A stretch of 64,000 nucleotides of DNA from NCBI RefSeq assembly GCF_012273655.1, contig NZ_JAAWWP010000003.1, forward strand, positions 248,001 through 312,000. Direction: 5' to 3'. Made by a program: the position numbers and the translations under genes. Under the pieces are notes generated by a model. The model had not been told where the DNA came from, searched no databases, and saw only the letters and a program-made list of their open reading frames with translations. Origin of the DNA: Streptomyces physcomitrii. GTDB taxonomy: Bacteria > Actinomycetota > Actinomycetes > Streptomycetales > Streptomycetaceae. Below are positions 8,670 through 16,662 of the stretch, piece after piece (positions within the stretch are counted from its first letter, which is position 1; every line of letters begins with the position of its first letter).

Positions 8670-10289
8670 ATGCGCGTCCCCCACCGGACACCCCCGGTCC
8701 ACCGCTCCCCGATACCCGTCCGCCCGCTGCCGGGCATCGCGGCCCTCGCCGCCCTGGCGCTGCTGCCGCCGCTCGCCGGATGCGGGGTGCTCTCCTCCTC
8801 CGACGAGGAGAAGCGGGTCGTCGTCGGAACCTCCAGCGCCCCCAGCACACTTGACCCTGCGGCCTCCTGGGACGGCTCCTGGGAGCTGTTCCGCAACATC
8901 TACCAGACCCTGCTCAACTACCCCTCGGGCAGCAGCTCCCCGCAGCCCGACGCCGCCGAGTCCTGCCGCTTCACCGATCTGTCGAACCGGGTCTACACCT
9001 GCGAGCTGCGCGAGGGCCTGGCCTTCTCCAACGGCGACGCACTGGACGCGAAGGCGGTCAAGCACTCCCTCGACCGGATCCGTGCCATCAATGTCGAGGG
9101 CGGCCCCGCGGGCCTCCTCGGCAGCCTCGACCGGGTGGAGACCAAGGGCGAGCGCACCGTCGTCTTCCGCCTGAACAAGCCCGACGCGACCTTCCCCTTC
9201 GTGCTCGCCACCCCGGCGATGTCGATCGTCGACCCGAAGGCCTACCCGAAGAACAAGCTCCGCGAGGACGGCAAGGTCACCGGCTCGGGTCCGTACGCCC
9301 TGGAGTCCTTCAAGGAGGACGTACGGGCCGAACTCGTCCGCAACGACCGCTACAAGGGCTTCGCGGACCGCAAGAACAACGCGGTGACCATCCGGTACTT
9401 CCAGGACTCCGGGGAGATGATCAAGGCCCTGCACCGCGAGGAGATCGACGCCACCTACCGCGGGCTCGCCGCCGAGGACGTCGTCGCCCTGGAGTCCGAG
9501 ACCGGCCACGAGGACCTGCAACTCGTCGAGGGCTCCGGCACCGAGGTCCGCTACCTCGCCTTCGACGCCGACCACCGCTGGACCTCGAAGCCCGCGGTGC
9601 GCCGGGCGATCGCGCAGATCCTCGACCGCGGCGGCATCGCCCACAAGATCTACCGGGACACCGTCGACCCGCTGTACTCGATGGTGCCGCGCGGCCTGGC
9701 CGGCCACACCACCGCCTTCTTCGACGTCTACGGCAACCCGGACGCCGGGGCCGCCGAGCGCATCCTCACCAAGGCGGGCATCCGCAAGAAGGTGCCGCTG
9801 ACCTTCTGGTACCCGACGGACCGCTTCGGCTCGGTGACCGGCCCCGAGTTCGAGGAGATCAAGCGGCAGCTCAACGCCTCCGGACTCTTCGAGGTCAAGG
9901 TCGAGGGCCGCCCCTGGAAGGAGTACGCCAAGGGGTTCCGCAAGGGCAAGTACCCGGCCATCGGCAACAGTTGGTTCCCCGACTTCCCGGACGCCGAGAA
10001 CTTCATCGCCCCCTTCGTCGGCAAGCAGAACGTCCTCGGCATGCCGTACGAGTCCCCCGAGATCACCGACCGGCTGCTGCCCGCGTCCCGCCGGGAGACC
10101 GACCGGGGCGCCGTGGTCGACCAGTTCGAGCGGGCGCAGCGGATCCTGGTGGACGACGCACGGCTGCTGCCGCTGTGGCAGGGCAAGCAGTACGTGGCCG
10201 CCAGCGAGGACATCGCGGGCGGCGAACGCGCCCTGGACCCCTCGACGATCATGCAGATGTGGGAGCTGCACAAGAAGACGAGCTGGTAG
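8670..10289 (+). CDS. Peptide/nickel-type ABC transporter substrate-binding lipoprotein
   Basis: A 539-residue family 5 extracellular solute-binding protein. A signal peptide ends in the lipobox LAGC, so Cys38 would be lipidated and the protein tethered outside the membrane. The mature part starts KRVVVGTSSAPSTLDPAASWD, the usual entry of the DppA/OppA fold, and has normal length. No permease or ATPase gene lies on either side, so it is an orphan or works with a transporter elsewhere. The 286-bp leader has a TAAGTT hexamer near 8558. Ligand identity (peptide, siderophore or other) cannot be read from sequence. Confidence 0.88.
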   Translation: MRVPHRTPPVHRSPIPVRPLPGIAALAALALLPPLAGCGVLSSSDEEKRVVVGTSSAPSTLDPAASWDGSWELFRNIYQTLLNYPSGSSSPQPDAAESCRFTDLSNRVYTCELREGLAFSNGDALDAKAVKHSLDRIRAINVEGGPAGLLGSLDRVETKGERTVVFRLNKPDATFPFVLATPAMSIVDPKAYPKNKLREDGKVTGSGPYALESFKEDVRAELVRNDRYKGFADRKNNAVTIRYFQDSGEMIKALHREEIDATYRGLAAEDVVALESETGHEDLQLVEGSGTEVRYLAFDADHRWTSKPAVRRAIAQILDRGGIAHKIYRDTVDPLYSMVPRGLAGHTTAFFDVYGNPDAGAAERILTKAGIRKKVPLTFWYPTDRFGSVTGPEFEEIKRQLNASGLFEVKVEGRPWKEYAKGFRKGKYPAIGNSWFPDFPDAENFIAPFVGKQNVLGMPYESPEITDRLLPASRRETDRGAVVDQFERAQRILVDDARLLPLWQGKQYVAASEDIAGGERALDPSTIMQMWELHKKTSW

Positions 10290-10434
10290 GGGAGTTGGGG
10301 TCTCGGTCGCTCAACGGGCGGATGCGTCGGGAGTGTTGGCGGTCTCGTCTAAGGCACCGTCAACTCGGCTTCCCCGGGCCTCAGTTCCGGAGGCGGACCG
10401 GGGCTCCGTCCGGCTTCGGCGGCGCCGATCCGGC

Positions 10435-11277
10435 TCAGTCCGGCTCCGGCGGCGCCCACTCGTCGACGAGGAGTTCGTCCCCGACCGCGAGCCGTCCGCC
10501 GCGCAGCACCGAGAACTTGGCGCCGAAGACGACACCGCCGCCCTCGCCGCGCCGGTAGTCGGCGAGGGTGCGCAGCGGCTCGGGGCCCTCCCGGACGCCG
10601 GCCGACTGGTCCACGGTGGTGACCGCGCAGCGCACGGCCGGTTTGGTCCAGCCCCAGAGGGTGGTCCCGGCCCGTACCCGCCGGGCGCGGTCCTCGGTGT
10701 GCGGGGTCTCCCAGCCGTCGACCACGACGTTGGGGCGGAAGCGGTCCATCGGCAGCGGCGGCGCCTCCCGCTTCGCCAGCCGCTCGTGCAGCAGGTCGAG
10801 CGAGGAGCGGGAGAGGACGTGCAGGGCGCTGCTGTCCGCGTAGCCCGAGGTGCCCGGGATGATGCCGTCGGTGACCCGGTCGTGCTCCGGCGGCACCCGC
10901 ACCAGCCTGCTCGGCTTCCCCAGCACCCCGGAGAGCCACTCGGCGGCGGCCTCGCCCTGGTCGATGCCGAGGAAGGAGTTCTTGAAGAGGGTGACCGCGC
11001 GGCGCGGCCCCTCGGTGTCGACCGCGAAGCCGAGGCTCCCGGCCCCTTCCGCGGCGAGGGTCATCCGGAGGCCCTCCCCGGTGGCCCCGGCGTCGAGCGC
11101 GGGGCGGATGAGCGCGAGGCGCGGGTCGCGGCGCTGGCTGCGGAAGACGCCCTCGGTGTCGGTCACCATGAAGGAGCGGTCGTGCCGCAGCCCGGCGTCC
11201 GTCAGCTCCGCCTCGGGCAGCCGGACTCCCGCGCAGCCCTTGATCGGATAGGTCACCAACTCGACGATTACGGCCAC
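10435..11277 (-). CDS. MOSC domain protein (molybdenum cofactor sulfurase C-terminal type)
   Basis: A 280-residue protein with an N-terminal MOSC_N beta-barrel (starting VIVELVTYPIKGCAGVRL) and a C-terminal MOSC domain, the layout of the mARC/YcbX family. Relatives bind molybdenum cofactor and reduce N-hydroxylated compounds, or carry sulfur. The GTG at 11277 is preferred over longer starts because TACGCT ends exactly 6 nt before it, which predicts a leaderless transcript. It converges on the substrate-binding protein gene. A catalytic cysteine for cofactor binding is likely but I cannot assign it with certainty. Confidence 0.85.
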   Translation of the reverse strand: MAVIVELVTYPIKGCAGVRLPEAELTDAGLRHDRSFMVTDTEGVFRSQRRDPRLALIRPALDAGATGEGLRMTLAAEGAGSLGFAVDTEGPRRAVTLFKNSFLGIDQGEAAAEWLSGVLGKPSRLVRVPPEHDRVTDGIIPGTSGYADSSALHVLSRSSLDLLHERLAKREAPPLPMDRFRPNVVVDGWETPHTEDRARRVRAGTTLWGWTKPAVRCAVTTVDQSAGVREGPEPLRTLADYRRGEGGGVVFGAKFSVLRGGRLAVGDELLVDEWAPPEPD

Positions 11278-11283
11278 GGGCCC

Positions 11284-11289
11284 AGCGTA
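11284..11289 (-). promoter_or_regulatory. TANNNT -10 element of the leaderless MOSC gene
   Basis: Read on the minus strand, TACGCT is followed by GGGCCC and then the GTG start. Transcription would begin at the start codon itself. No clear -35 is visible. Confidence 0.55.
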
Positions 11290-11341
11290 CGGGGCGGGGC
11301 CGGGCCGGGGCAGAGTGCCGGGGGCGGCCGCCGCGGAGCGC

Positions 11342-12241
11342 TCAGTTCCAGCTGAGGCCGTGGACTCCGGGCGGGCACTTGGCGCGGTAGAGGTGGGCGC
11401 AGCCCGAGCCGTCGAGACGCACCGGGCGCACACGGGTCCGCGGGGCGGTGAAATTCTCCTGGAAGTGCGTGACGGCCCGGACGGGGAGGCGGTCCGGATG
11501 GAAGTGCACCTGAAGGGTGTAGACATCCTGGACGCGCCGGATCCCGCGCAGATAGAAAGGGCGCGGTGCGGGGCAGCAGCCCGTCAGGATCTCGTAATCG
11601 ACGACCGCGGTTTCGCCCGCTTCCAGCTCTCTGCCGAAACCGAAGCGGAGCAGCGCACCGGAATTCTCACCGTGCACGACGTCGCCGAGCTGTCCACAAT
11701 GCGGGACGATCTCGAAGCGCCTGCCGTCGAGTTCACAGAAGTTACCCAGTTCCCGGGCGCCGCCGCGCAGTGCCTTCACGACATGGTGCACGCGCACCGC
11801 CCGTATGCAGCCGTGCTCGTCGAGGCGCAGGGATTCCTGAGTGAGCAGAAAGGCGAGGTCCCGGTTGACCCGGGTCACCCGGGGGCCGAGCAGGCCCTCC
11901 TGCCAGGAGTCGCGGCCGTAGACCCGGTAGGTCGCCGCGCTGAAATCGCCCCCGGCCACGGGTCTTCGGCGTGGCCGCGGCGGTCCGACCAGGGCGGTCA
12001 GGCTCCCGGCGGGCAGTTCGAGGAGCGCCTCGACCTCTTCGAGCGCCCGCAGCGACTCCGGGCGCTCGGGCCGGGTGCGCCCGCACTGCCAGTAGCTGAG
12101 GGTCGCCGGGGTGATCCGCACCCCGCGCAGCGCGAGCCGCTCGCAGACCCGGTCCAGCGGAAGACTGCCGGCCCGCAGCGCTTTGCGAAGGGCTACGGCA
12201 AACGTTTCGGATTCATTCCGTACGTGCTCTGACGCGGGCAT
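11342..12241 (-). CDS. XRE-family regulator with large C-terminal domain
   Basis: A 299-residue protein. Residues about 10-70 form an HTH of the XRE/Cro type (LRAGSLPLDRVCERLALRG, then ITPATLSYWQCGRTRPERPE). The remaining 220 residues are a predicted beta-rich domain that I do not recognise by name, containing clustered cysteines (TGCC) and several histidines. The ATG at 12241 has only a weak GGGG upstream. It is divergent from the secreted serine protease gene and is a plausible regulator of it, though Streptomyces has many such genes with unknown targets. Confidence 0.75.
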   Translation of the reverse strand: MPASEHVRNESETFAVALRKALRAGSLPLDRVCERLALRGVRITPATLSYWQCGRTRPERPESLRALEEVEALLELPAGSLTALVGPPRPRRRPVAGGDFSAATYRVYGRDSWQEGLLGPRVTRVNRDLAFLLTQESLRLDEHGCIRAVRVHHVVKALRGGARELGNFCELDGRRFEIVPHCGQLGDVVHGENSGALLRFGFGRELEAGETAVVDYEILTGCCPAPRPFYLRGIRRVQDVYTLQVHFHPDRLPVRAVTHFQENFTAPRTRVRPVRLDGSGCAHLYRAKCPPGVHGLSWN

Positions 12242-12514
12242 TCCGCGACCCCCGGATTCTTCCGTCCGCTGGCGCTCCGGGCGCCCACTCAAGCCGGAGT
12301 GCGGCCCCCTGTCAACGGGCGGGCCTCCTTTCCCCTTTCGGCAAACGGAACGTACCGGCGGGTCATTAAGAACCCCGCCGGGATTCCTTGATTTCTGTGC
12401 CGCGCAGGCCACTTGTCACCCCGGGGCGGGCGGCCACAGAGTTCTGCCGCGGCGGTCGGCCGGGCTTCTCGCGGTCCGCCGCACTCCACCCCCCTCTTAT
12501 CGGAAGGCCCTGCA

Positions 12515-13726
12515 ATGAGACGTGTGCGCACCAGCGTTCTCGCCCTGACCGCGGCGGGCTCCCTCGCGGCCGGACTCGGCATCACCCTCGGCGCCCCGGC
12601 CTCGGCGGCCCCCGCCCCGGCCTCGTCCCCGCGCTACGAGCCCGCCATGGTCGAGGCGCTCGCCGCCGACCTCGGCACCGACACCTCCGGCGCCGTCGAG
12701 CGGCTCGACGCGCAGGCCCGGCAGCAGAAGCAGCTCGACCGGCTCGACGGCCGGGGCGTCGAGGCGGACGGCGCCTTCTTCGACGCGGCGGGCAGGCTCA
12801 CCGTCAACGTCGCGGACCATGCCGGGGCCGCGCAGGTCCGCGAGGCCGGGCTGCGGGCCCGGATACCCGCCCGGGGCGAGGCGGCCCTGACGAAGATCAA
12901 GGCGGCGCTGGACGCGAGCGCCTCCCGGACCGCGCCCGCCGGGGTGGCCTCCTGGGGCGTCGACGTGGCGGGCGACACGGTGACGGTCACCCTCTCCGGC
13001 ACCCGCGGCGCCGCCGACCGGGCCTTCCTGAAGAGGGCCGCCTCCTACGGCGAGGCGGTGCGCGTGGTCAAGGGCGAGGGCACCCTCTCCCCGCAGGCCG
13101 TGGTCCCGCCCGGCAGCCGGATGACCCTCAACAACAACGACAACTCCTGGTGCTCGGTGGGCTACGGCGCCCGCAACTCCTCGGGCAAGCAGTTCCTGGT
13201 CACCGCCGGCCACTGCGTCGCGAGCGGCCCCGGCCTCTACTTCAACCGCTCCCGCTTCGCGGTCGGCACCTACAGCCGGTACGCCGAGGGCCGCGACAGC
13301 GTCGACATGGGCCTGGCCACCATGGACTCCGGCTCCTCCATCGGCACCGCGGTCGGCACCTGGGGCAACGGCTCCTCGGTGGCGGTGCGCGGCAGCCAGC
13401 GGGCCGCCACCGGGGCCGCGCTCTGCAAGTCGGGCTCCACCACCGGCTGGACCTGCGGCCGGGTCAAGGGCTACAACGTCAGCGTCACCTACACCAACCC
13501 GAACACCGGCACCCGCACCTACGTCAGCGGCCTCGGCACCTCCACCGTCTGCACCGAGGGCGGCGACAGCGGCGGCGCCTACATCTCCGGCAACCAGGCC
13601 CAGGGGATGACCTCCGGCGGCCCGACCAACCAGCAGTGCGGCGGCCCCGACGACGAGGGCTCCTCGTACTTCCAGCCCCTCGACGACACCCTGCGGTACT
13701 ACGGGCTCACCCTGAACACCAACTGA
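12515..13726 (+). CDS. Secreted S1-family serine protease (streptogrisin / alpha-lytic type)
   Basis: A 403-residue preproprotease. A signal peptide ends near residue 31 (APASAAPA). A pro-region to about 200 contains the alpha-lytic pro-domain pattern. The chymotrypsin-fold catalytic domain follows, with His233 in TAGHC, Asp264 in DSVDMGL and Ser352 in GGDSGG. Cysteine pairs match streptogrisin disulfides. It is exported and self-cleaved. An extra N-terminal 34 residues are possible in frame, but the ATG directly before the MRRVRTS signal peptide and its GGAAGG upstream decide the start. A strong hairpin terminator follows 65 bp after the stop. Confidence 0.93.
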   Translation: MRRVRTSVLALTAAGSLAAGLGITLGAPASAAPAPASSPRYEPAMVEALAADLGTDTSGAVERLDAQARQQKQLDRLDGRGVEADGAFFDAAGRLTVNVADHAGAAQVREAGLRARIPARGEAALTKIKAALDASASRTAPAGVASWGVDVAGDTVTVTLSGTRGAADRAFLKRAASYGEAVRVVKGEGTLSPQAVVPPGSRMTLNNNDNSWCSVGYGARNSSGKQFLVTAGHCVASGPGLYFNRSRFAVGTYSRYAEGRDSVDMGLATMDSGSSIGTAVGTWGNGSSVAVRGSQRAATGAALCKSGSTTGWTCGRVKGYNVSVTYTNPNTGTRTYVSGLGTSTVCTEGGDSGGAYISGNQAQGMTSGGPTNQQCGGPDDEGSSYFQPLDDTLRYYGLTLNTN

Positions 13727-13790
13727 CGCGCGGGCGGCGGCACTTGAGCCGCCCGCCCCGGCAGCGGCACGTACCGCCCCCGCGGCCGGA

Positions 13791-13823
13791 GGGCCCCTCG
13801 GACACCCGGTGTCCGAGGGGCCC
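13791..13823. terminator. Bidirectional intrinsic terminator hairpin
   Basis: A perfect 15-bp stem (13791-13805 with 13809-13823) closes a 3-nt CCG loop. It lies between the protease gene and the convergent methyltransferase gene, so it can end both transcripts. No T tract follows, as is common in Streptomyces. Confidence 0.85.
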
Positions 13824-13869
13824 TTCGCCTGCGCGGCCCGGCCGGGTCGGTCCTCCCGTCCGGATCAGC

Positions 13870-15159
13870 TCACCCGTCCTCCCGTTCGAGGAGGATCTGC
13901 TGCACGTCCAGGTAGCCGGAGCGGAATCCGGCCTCCGAGTAGGCGAGGTAGAAGGTCCACATCCGGCGGAAGGTCTCGTCGAAGCCGAGGGCGTCCGCCT
14001 CGGCCGCGCGGGCCGCGAAGCGCTCCCGCCACAGCCGCAGCGTCTCCGCGTAGTGCGGTCCGTAGCAGTCGCGGCCGGTGACCCGCAGCCGGGTGTGCGC
14101 GCGGGCGGTCCCGGTGATCGCCTCGGTGGAGAGCAGCAGGCCGCCGGGGAAGATGTACTTCTGGATCCAGGTGTACGTACGGCGGCTGGCGAGCAGGCGG
14201 TCGTGCGGCATGGTGATCGCCTGGAGCGCGACCCGGCCCCCGGGGGCGAGCCGCGCGTCGAGGGTCCGGAAGTACACCGGCCAGAACTCCTCGCCCACCG
14301 CCTCGATCATCTCCACGCTCACCACCGCGTCGTACGTACCGGTGGCCTCGCGGTAGTCGCAGAGCCGGACCTCGACCCGGTCGCCGAGGCCCTCGGCGGC
14401 GATCCGCTCCAGGGCGAGGGCGCGCTGCTCGGCCGAGAGGGTCAGCGAGGTGACCCGCGCGCCGCGGCGGGCCGCGCGCAGGGCCAGTTCGCCCCAGCCG
14501 GTGCCGATCTCCAGGAGCCGGGTGCCCTCGCCGACCCGGGCGAGGTCGAGCAGCCGGTCGATCTTGCGGCCCTGCGCCGCGGCCAGGGCGGGCCAGGTGG
14601 CGGGCAGTTCCTCGAAGACGGCCGAGGAGTAGCTGAGCGTCTCGTCCAGGAAGAGGGCGAAGAGGTCGTTGGACAGGTCGTAGTGGTGGCTGATGTTGTC
14701 CCGGGCGCCGCTCGGGGTGTTGCGGCGGGCGCCGGGCTGCTTCAACGCCCAGGCCCGGCGCAGGTGTTGGAGCCCGGCCGGGACCAGGGTGGCCGCGTTG
14801 TCGGCGAGCACGGTGAGCGCCGCGGCGAGGTCGGGGGCGTCCCACTCACCGGCCATGTACGACTCGCCGAAGCCGACCAGGCCGCCCGCGCCGATCCGCC
14901 GGTGGAAGGCCTCGGGACGGTGGACGTCCAGGAGGGGCCCGCCGCGGCCGAGCCGGCCGCCGCCCGCCAGGCGCACGGTCAGCGGCAGCCGCCGCAGCGC
15001 CTGACCCACCAGCAGCCTGGCCACCGCGGTCCGCGGGCGTGAGGCGGACGGCAGCCGGACCACATCGGGCCAGCGCTCCGGGTCGACCGGAGCCCGCCCC
15101 GGCCGCACCGGGGACGGGGGCTGCTCCGGGGTCTCCGGCTGATTCAGGGACGTTGTCAC
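13870..15159 (-). CDS. Cyclopropane-fatty-acyl-phospholipid synthase-like methyltransferase
   Basis: A 429-residue SAM-dependent enzyme of the CFAS family. The SAM-binding motif LEIGTGWGELAL lies near the middle, preceded by HHYDLSNDLFALFLDETLSYSSA split across the family-specific substrate region. It would add a methylene or methyl group to the double bond of membrane phospholipid acyl chains. The GTG at 15159 follows AGGAGG at good spacing; a longer form starting MEWLV lacks a ribosome site. It is divergent from the secreted esterase, across a 562-bp gap. Confidence 0.88.
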   Translation of the reverse strand: MTTSLNQPETPEQPPSPVRPGRAPVDPERWPDVVRLPSASRPRTAVARLLVGQALRRLPLTVRLAGGGRLGRGGPLLDVHRPEAFHRRIGAGGLVGFGESYMAGEWDAPDLAAALTVLADNAATLVPAGLQHLRRAWALKQPGARRNTPSGARDNISHHYDLSNDLFALFLDETLSYSSAVFEELPATWPALAAAQGRKIDRLLDLARVGEGTRLLEIGTGWGELALRAARRGARVTSLTLSAEQRALALERIAAEGLGDRVEVRLCDYREATGTYDAVVSVEMIEAVGEEFWPVYFRTLDARLAPGGRVALQAITMPHDRLLASRRTYTWIQKYIFPGGLLLSTEAITGTARAHTRLRVTGRDCYGPHYAETLRLWRERFAARAAEADALGFDETFRRMWTFYLAYSEAGFRSGYLDVQQILLEREDG

Positions 15160-15721
15160 TCCACACCCTCCTGGGTCACGAACCAGCCACTCCACGGCTG
15201 GGGACGGAAATGCTTCGGATCAGATCGAGGGATGGATTGGATCCGGAAGAGATCCATCCGGTCGAGATCGGACAAACGACAGACAAGCGACGGGCAAAAC
15301 CGGACAAGCAGCACACGAGCAAGCGGCACACGAACGAGGGGCGAGAGGCGAGGGTCGAAGGATCGGCGGACGGTCGGGGGAACCGGAGCGGATGACTCCG
15401 GGCTTTCATTGTCGTCCGTCGCCAAAAAATTGCGCCATGTTGTCCGTCCCCCACATGGCCGGCGGGCAACGGCTCCCCTAGATTCACGGCACCGATCAGG
15501 TGAACGGGCTCCGGCGAACGGGCGGTGGCCCCGTGCACCGTGTCCCCCACTCCTCCCCCGCCTCCCTCTTCTCTCCCGCCCCCCCCTCTCCCGCCCCCTC
15601 TTCCGGTCGTCTTCCGGTCGTCTTCCGGCCGTCCTCGCCGCCGCTGCTTCCCGCGCTGCCTCCGCCCCGGGTACGCCCCTGCCTGTCCACGTAGTTCGAA
15701 GTAGTTCGAAGGAGAACTCTG
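15160..15721. other. 562-bp divergent gap with several short repeats
   Basis: No gene is convincing here. The segment holds an AT-richer patch near 15415-15440, a long pyrimidine-rich run on the plus strand (15540-15660), three 11-bp copies of CTTCCGGTCGT-like sequence (15600-15632), and two perfect copies of GTAGTTCGAA (15691-15710). It must hold the promoters of both flanking genes. Confidence 0.6.
15691..15710 (+). repeat. Tandem GTAGTTCGAA pair next to the ribosome site
   Basis: Two perfect 10-bp copies, each containing the palindrome TTCGAA, abut the GGAG ribosome-binding site of the esterase gene. A protein or RNA structure here could control translation; this is only a suggestion. Confidence 0.55.
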
Positions 15722-16600
15722 ATGCCGGTCCGCGCACAGCACCGGGTGGCCGCCGCCGCCCTGGCCACGGCCGGGCTCGCCGCCCTCGGCCTCGGGGCGC
15801 CCGCCTCCGCCCAGGCCACCGAGCCGCTCGACTACGTCGCCCTCGGCGACAGCTACAGCGCGGGTTCGGGGGTGCTGCCCCTCGACCCGGACGCCTCGCT
15901 GCTGTGTGCCCGTACCTCGAAGAACTATCCGCACCTGCTGGCCGAGGCCACCGGCGCCGAGCTCCGCGACGTCACCTGCGGCGGGGCGACCACCTCGCAC
16001 TTCACCGAGTCCCAGTACCCGGGCGTGGCCCCGCAGTTCGACGCCCTGAAGAGCGACACCGACCTGGTCACGCTCACCATCGGCGGCAACGACAACAACA
16101 CCTTCATCGGCGCGATCCTGGCCTGCGGCAGCGCGGGCGTACTCAGCCTCGGACAGGGCAGCCCCTGCAAGGACGCCTGGGGTGACAAGTTCACCGACGA
16201 CATCCGGAACAAGACGCTGCCCGCGCTGCAGAAGTCGCTGAAGACGATCAGGCAGAAGTCCCCGCACGCCGAGGTCGCGATCCTCGGCTACCCGTGGATC
16301 ATGCCGAAGGCGAGCGTCAGCGGCTGCTATCTGAAGATGCCGATCGCCAAGGGCGACGTGCCCTATCTGCGCGACCTCCAGACCGAGCTGAACTCCGCCG
16401 TGGAGAAGGCCGCCGCCGACAACGGCGCCACCTACGTCGACCTGAACACGGCCTCCGAGGGCCACGACGCCTGCGCCCCGGCGGACAAGCGCTGGATCGA
16501 GCCGGTCCTCTTCGGCACCAACTTCGTCCCGGTGCACCCGAACGCCGCCGGTGAGGCCGCCATGGCCGCCGAGGCGAAGAAGGCGCTCGGCGTGGGCTGA
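15722..16600 (+). CDS. Secreted SGNH/GDSL esterase or lipase
   Basis: A 292-residue hydrolase. The signal peptide ends near residue 31 (APASAQA). Block I is GDSYSAG with nucleophile Ser44, the block III motif GGND follows in the middle, and the final His lies in HPNAAGE near the C-terminus. Several cysteines suggest extracellular disulfides. The family contains Streptomyces secreted lipases and phospholipases of this size. GGAG 7 bp before the ATG sets the start. A strong inverted repeat lies immediately after the stop codon. Confidence 0.92.
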   Translation: MPVRAQHRVAAAALATAGLAALGLGAPASAQATEPLDYVALGDSYSAGSGVLPLDPDASLLCARTSKNYPHLLAEATGAELRDVTCGGATTSHFTESQYPGVAPQFDALKSDTDLVTLTIGGNDNNTFIGAILACGSAGVLSLGQGSPCKDAWGDKFTDDIRNKTLPALQKSLKTIRQKSPHAEVAILGYPWIMPKASVSGCYLKMPIAKGDVPYLRDLQTELNSAVEKAAADNGATYVDLNTASEGHDACAPADKRWIEPVLFGTNFVPVHPNAAGEAAMAAEAKKALGVG

Positions 16601-16616
16601 GCGCCCCGGTCACCCG

Positions 16617-16662
16617 GCCCGGGCCCGGGGCGCGCGGCTCAGCCGCCGTCCCGGGCCCGGGC
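16617..16662. terminator. Shared hairpin terminator of two convergent genes
   Basis: A perfect 13-bp stem (16617-16629 with 16650-16662) encloses a 20-nt loop. The loop contains the stop codon of the convergent acyl-CoA synthetase gene, so the stem overlaps its last codons. A TTT follows on the plus strand. Confidence 0.75.
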
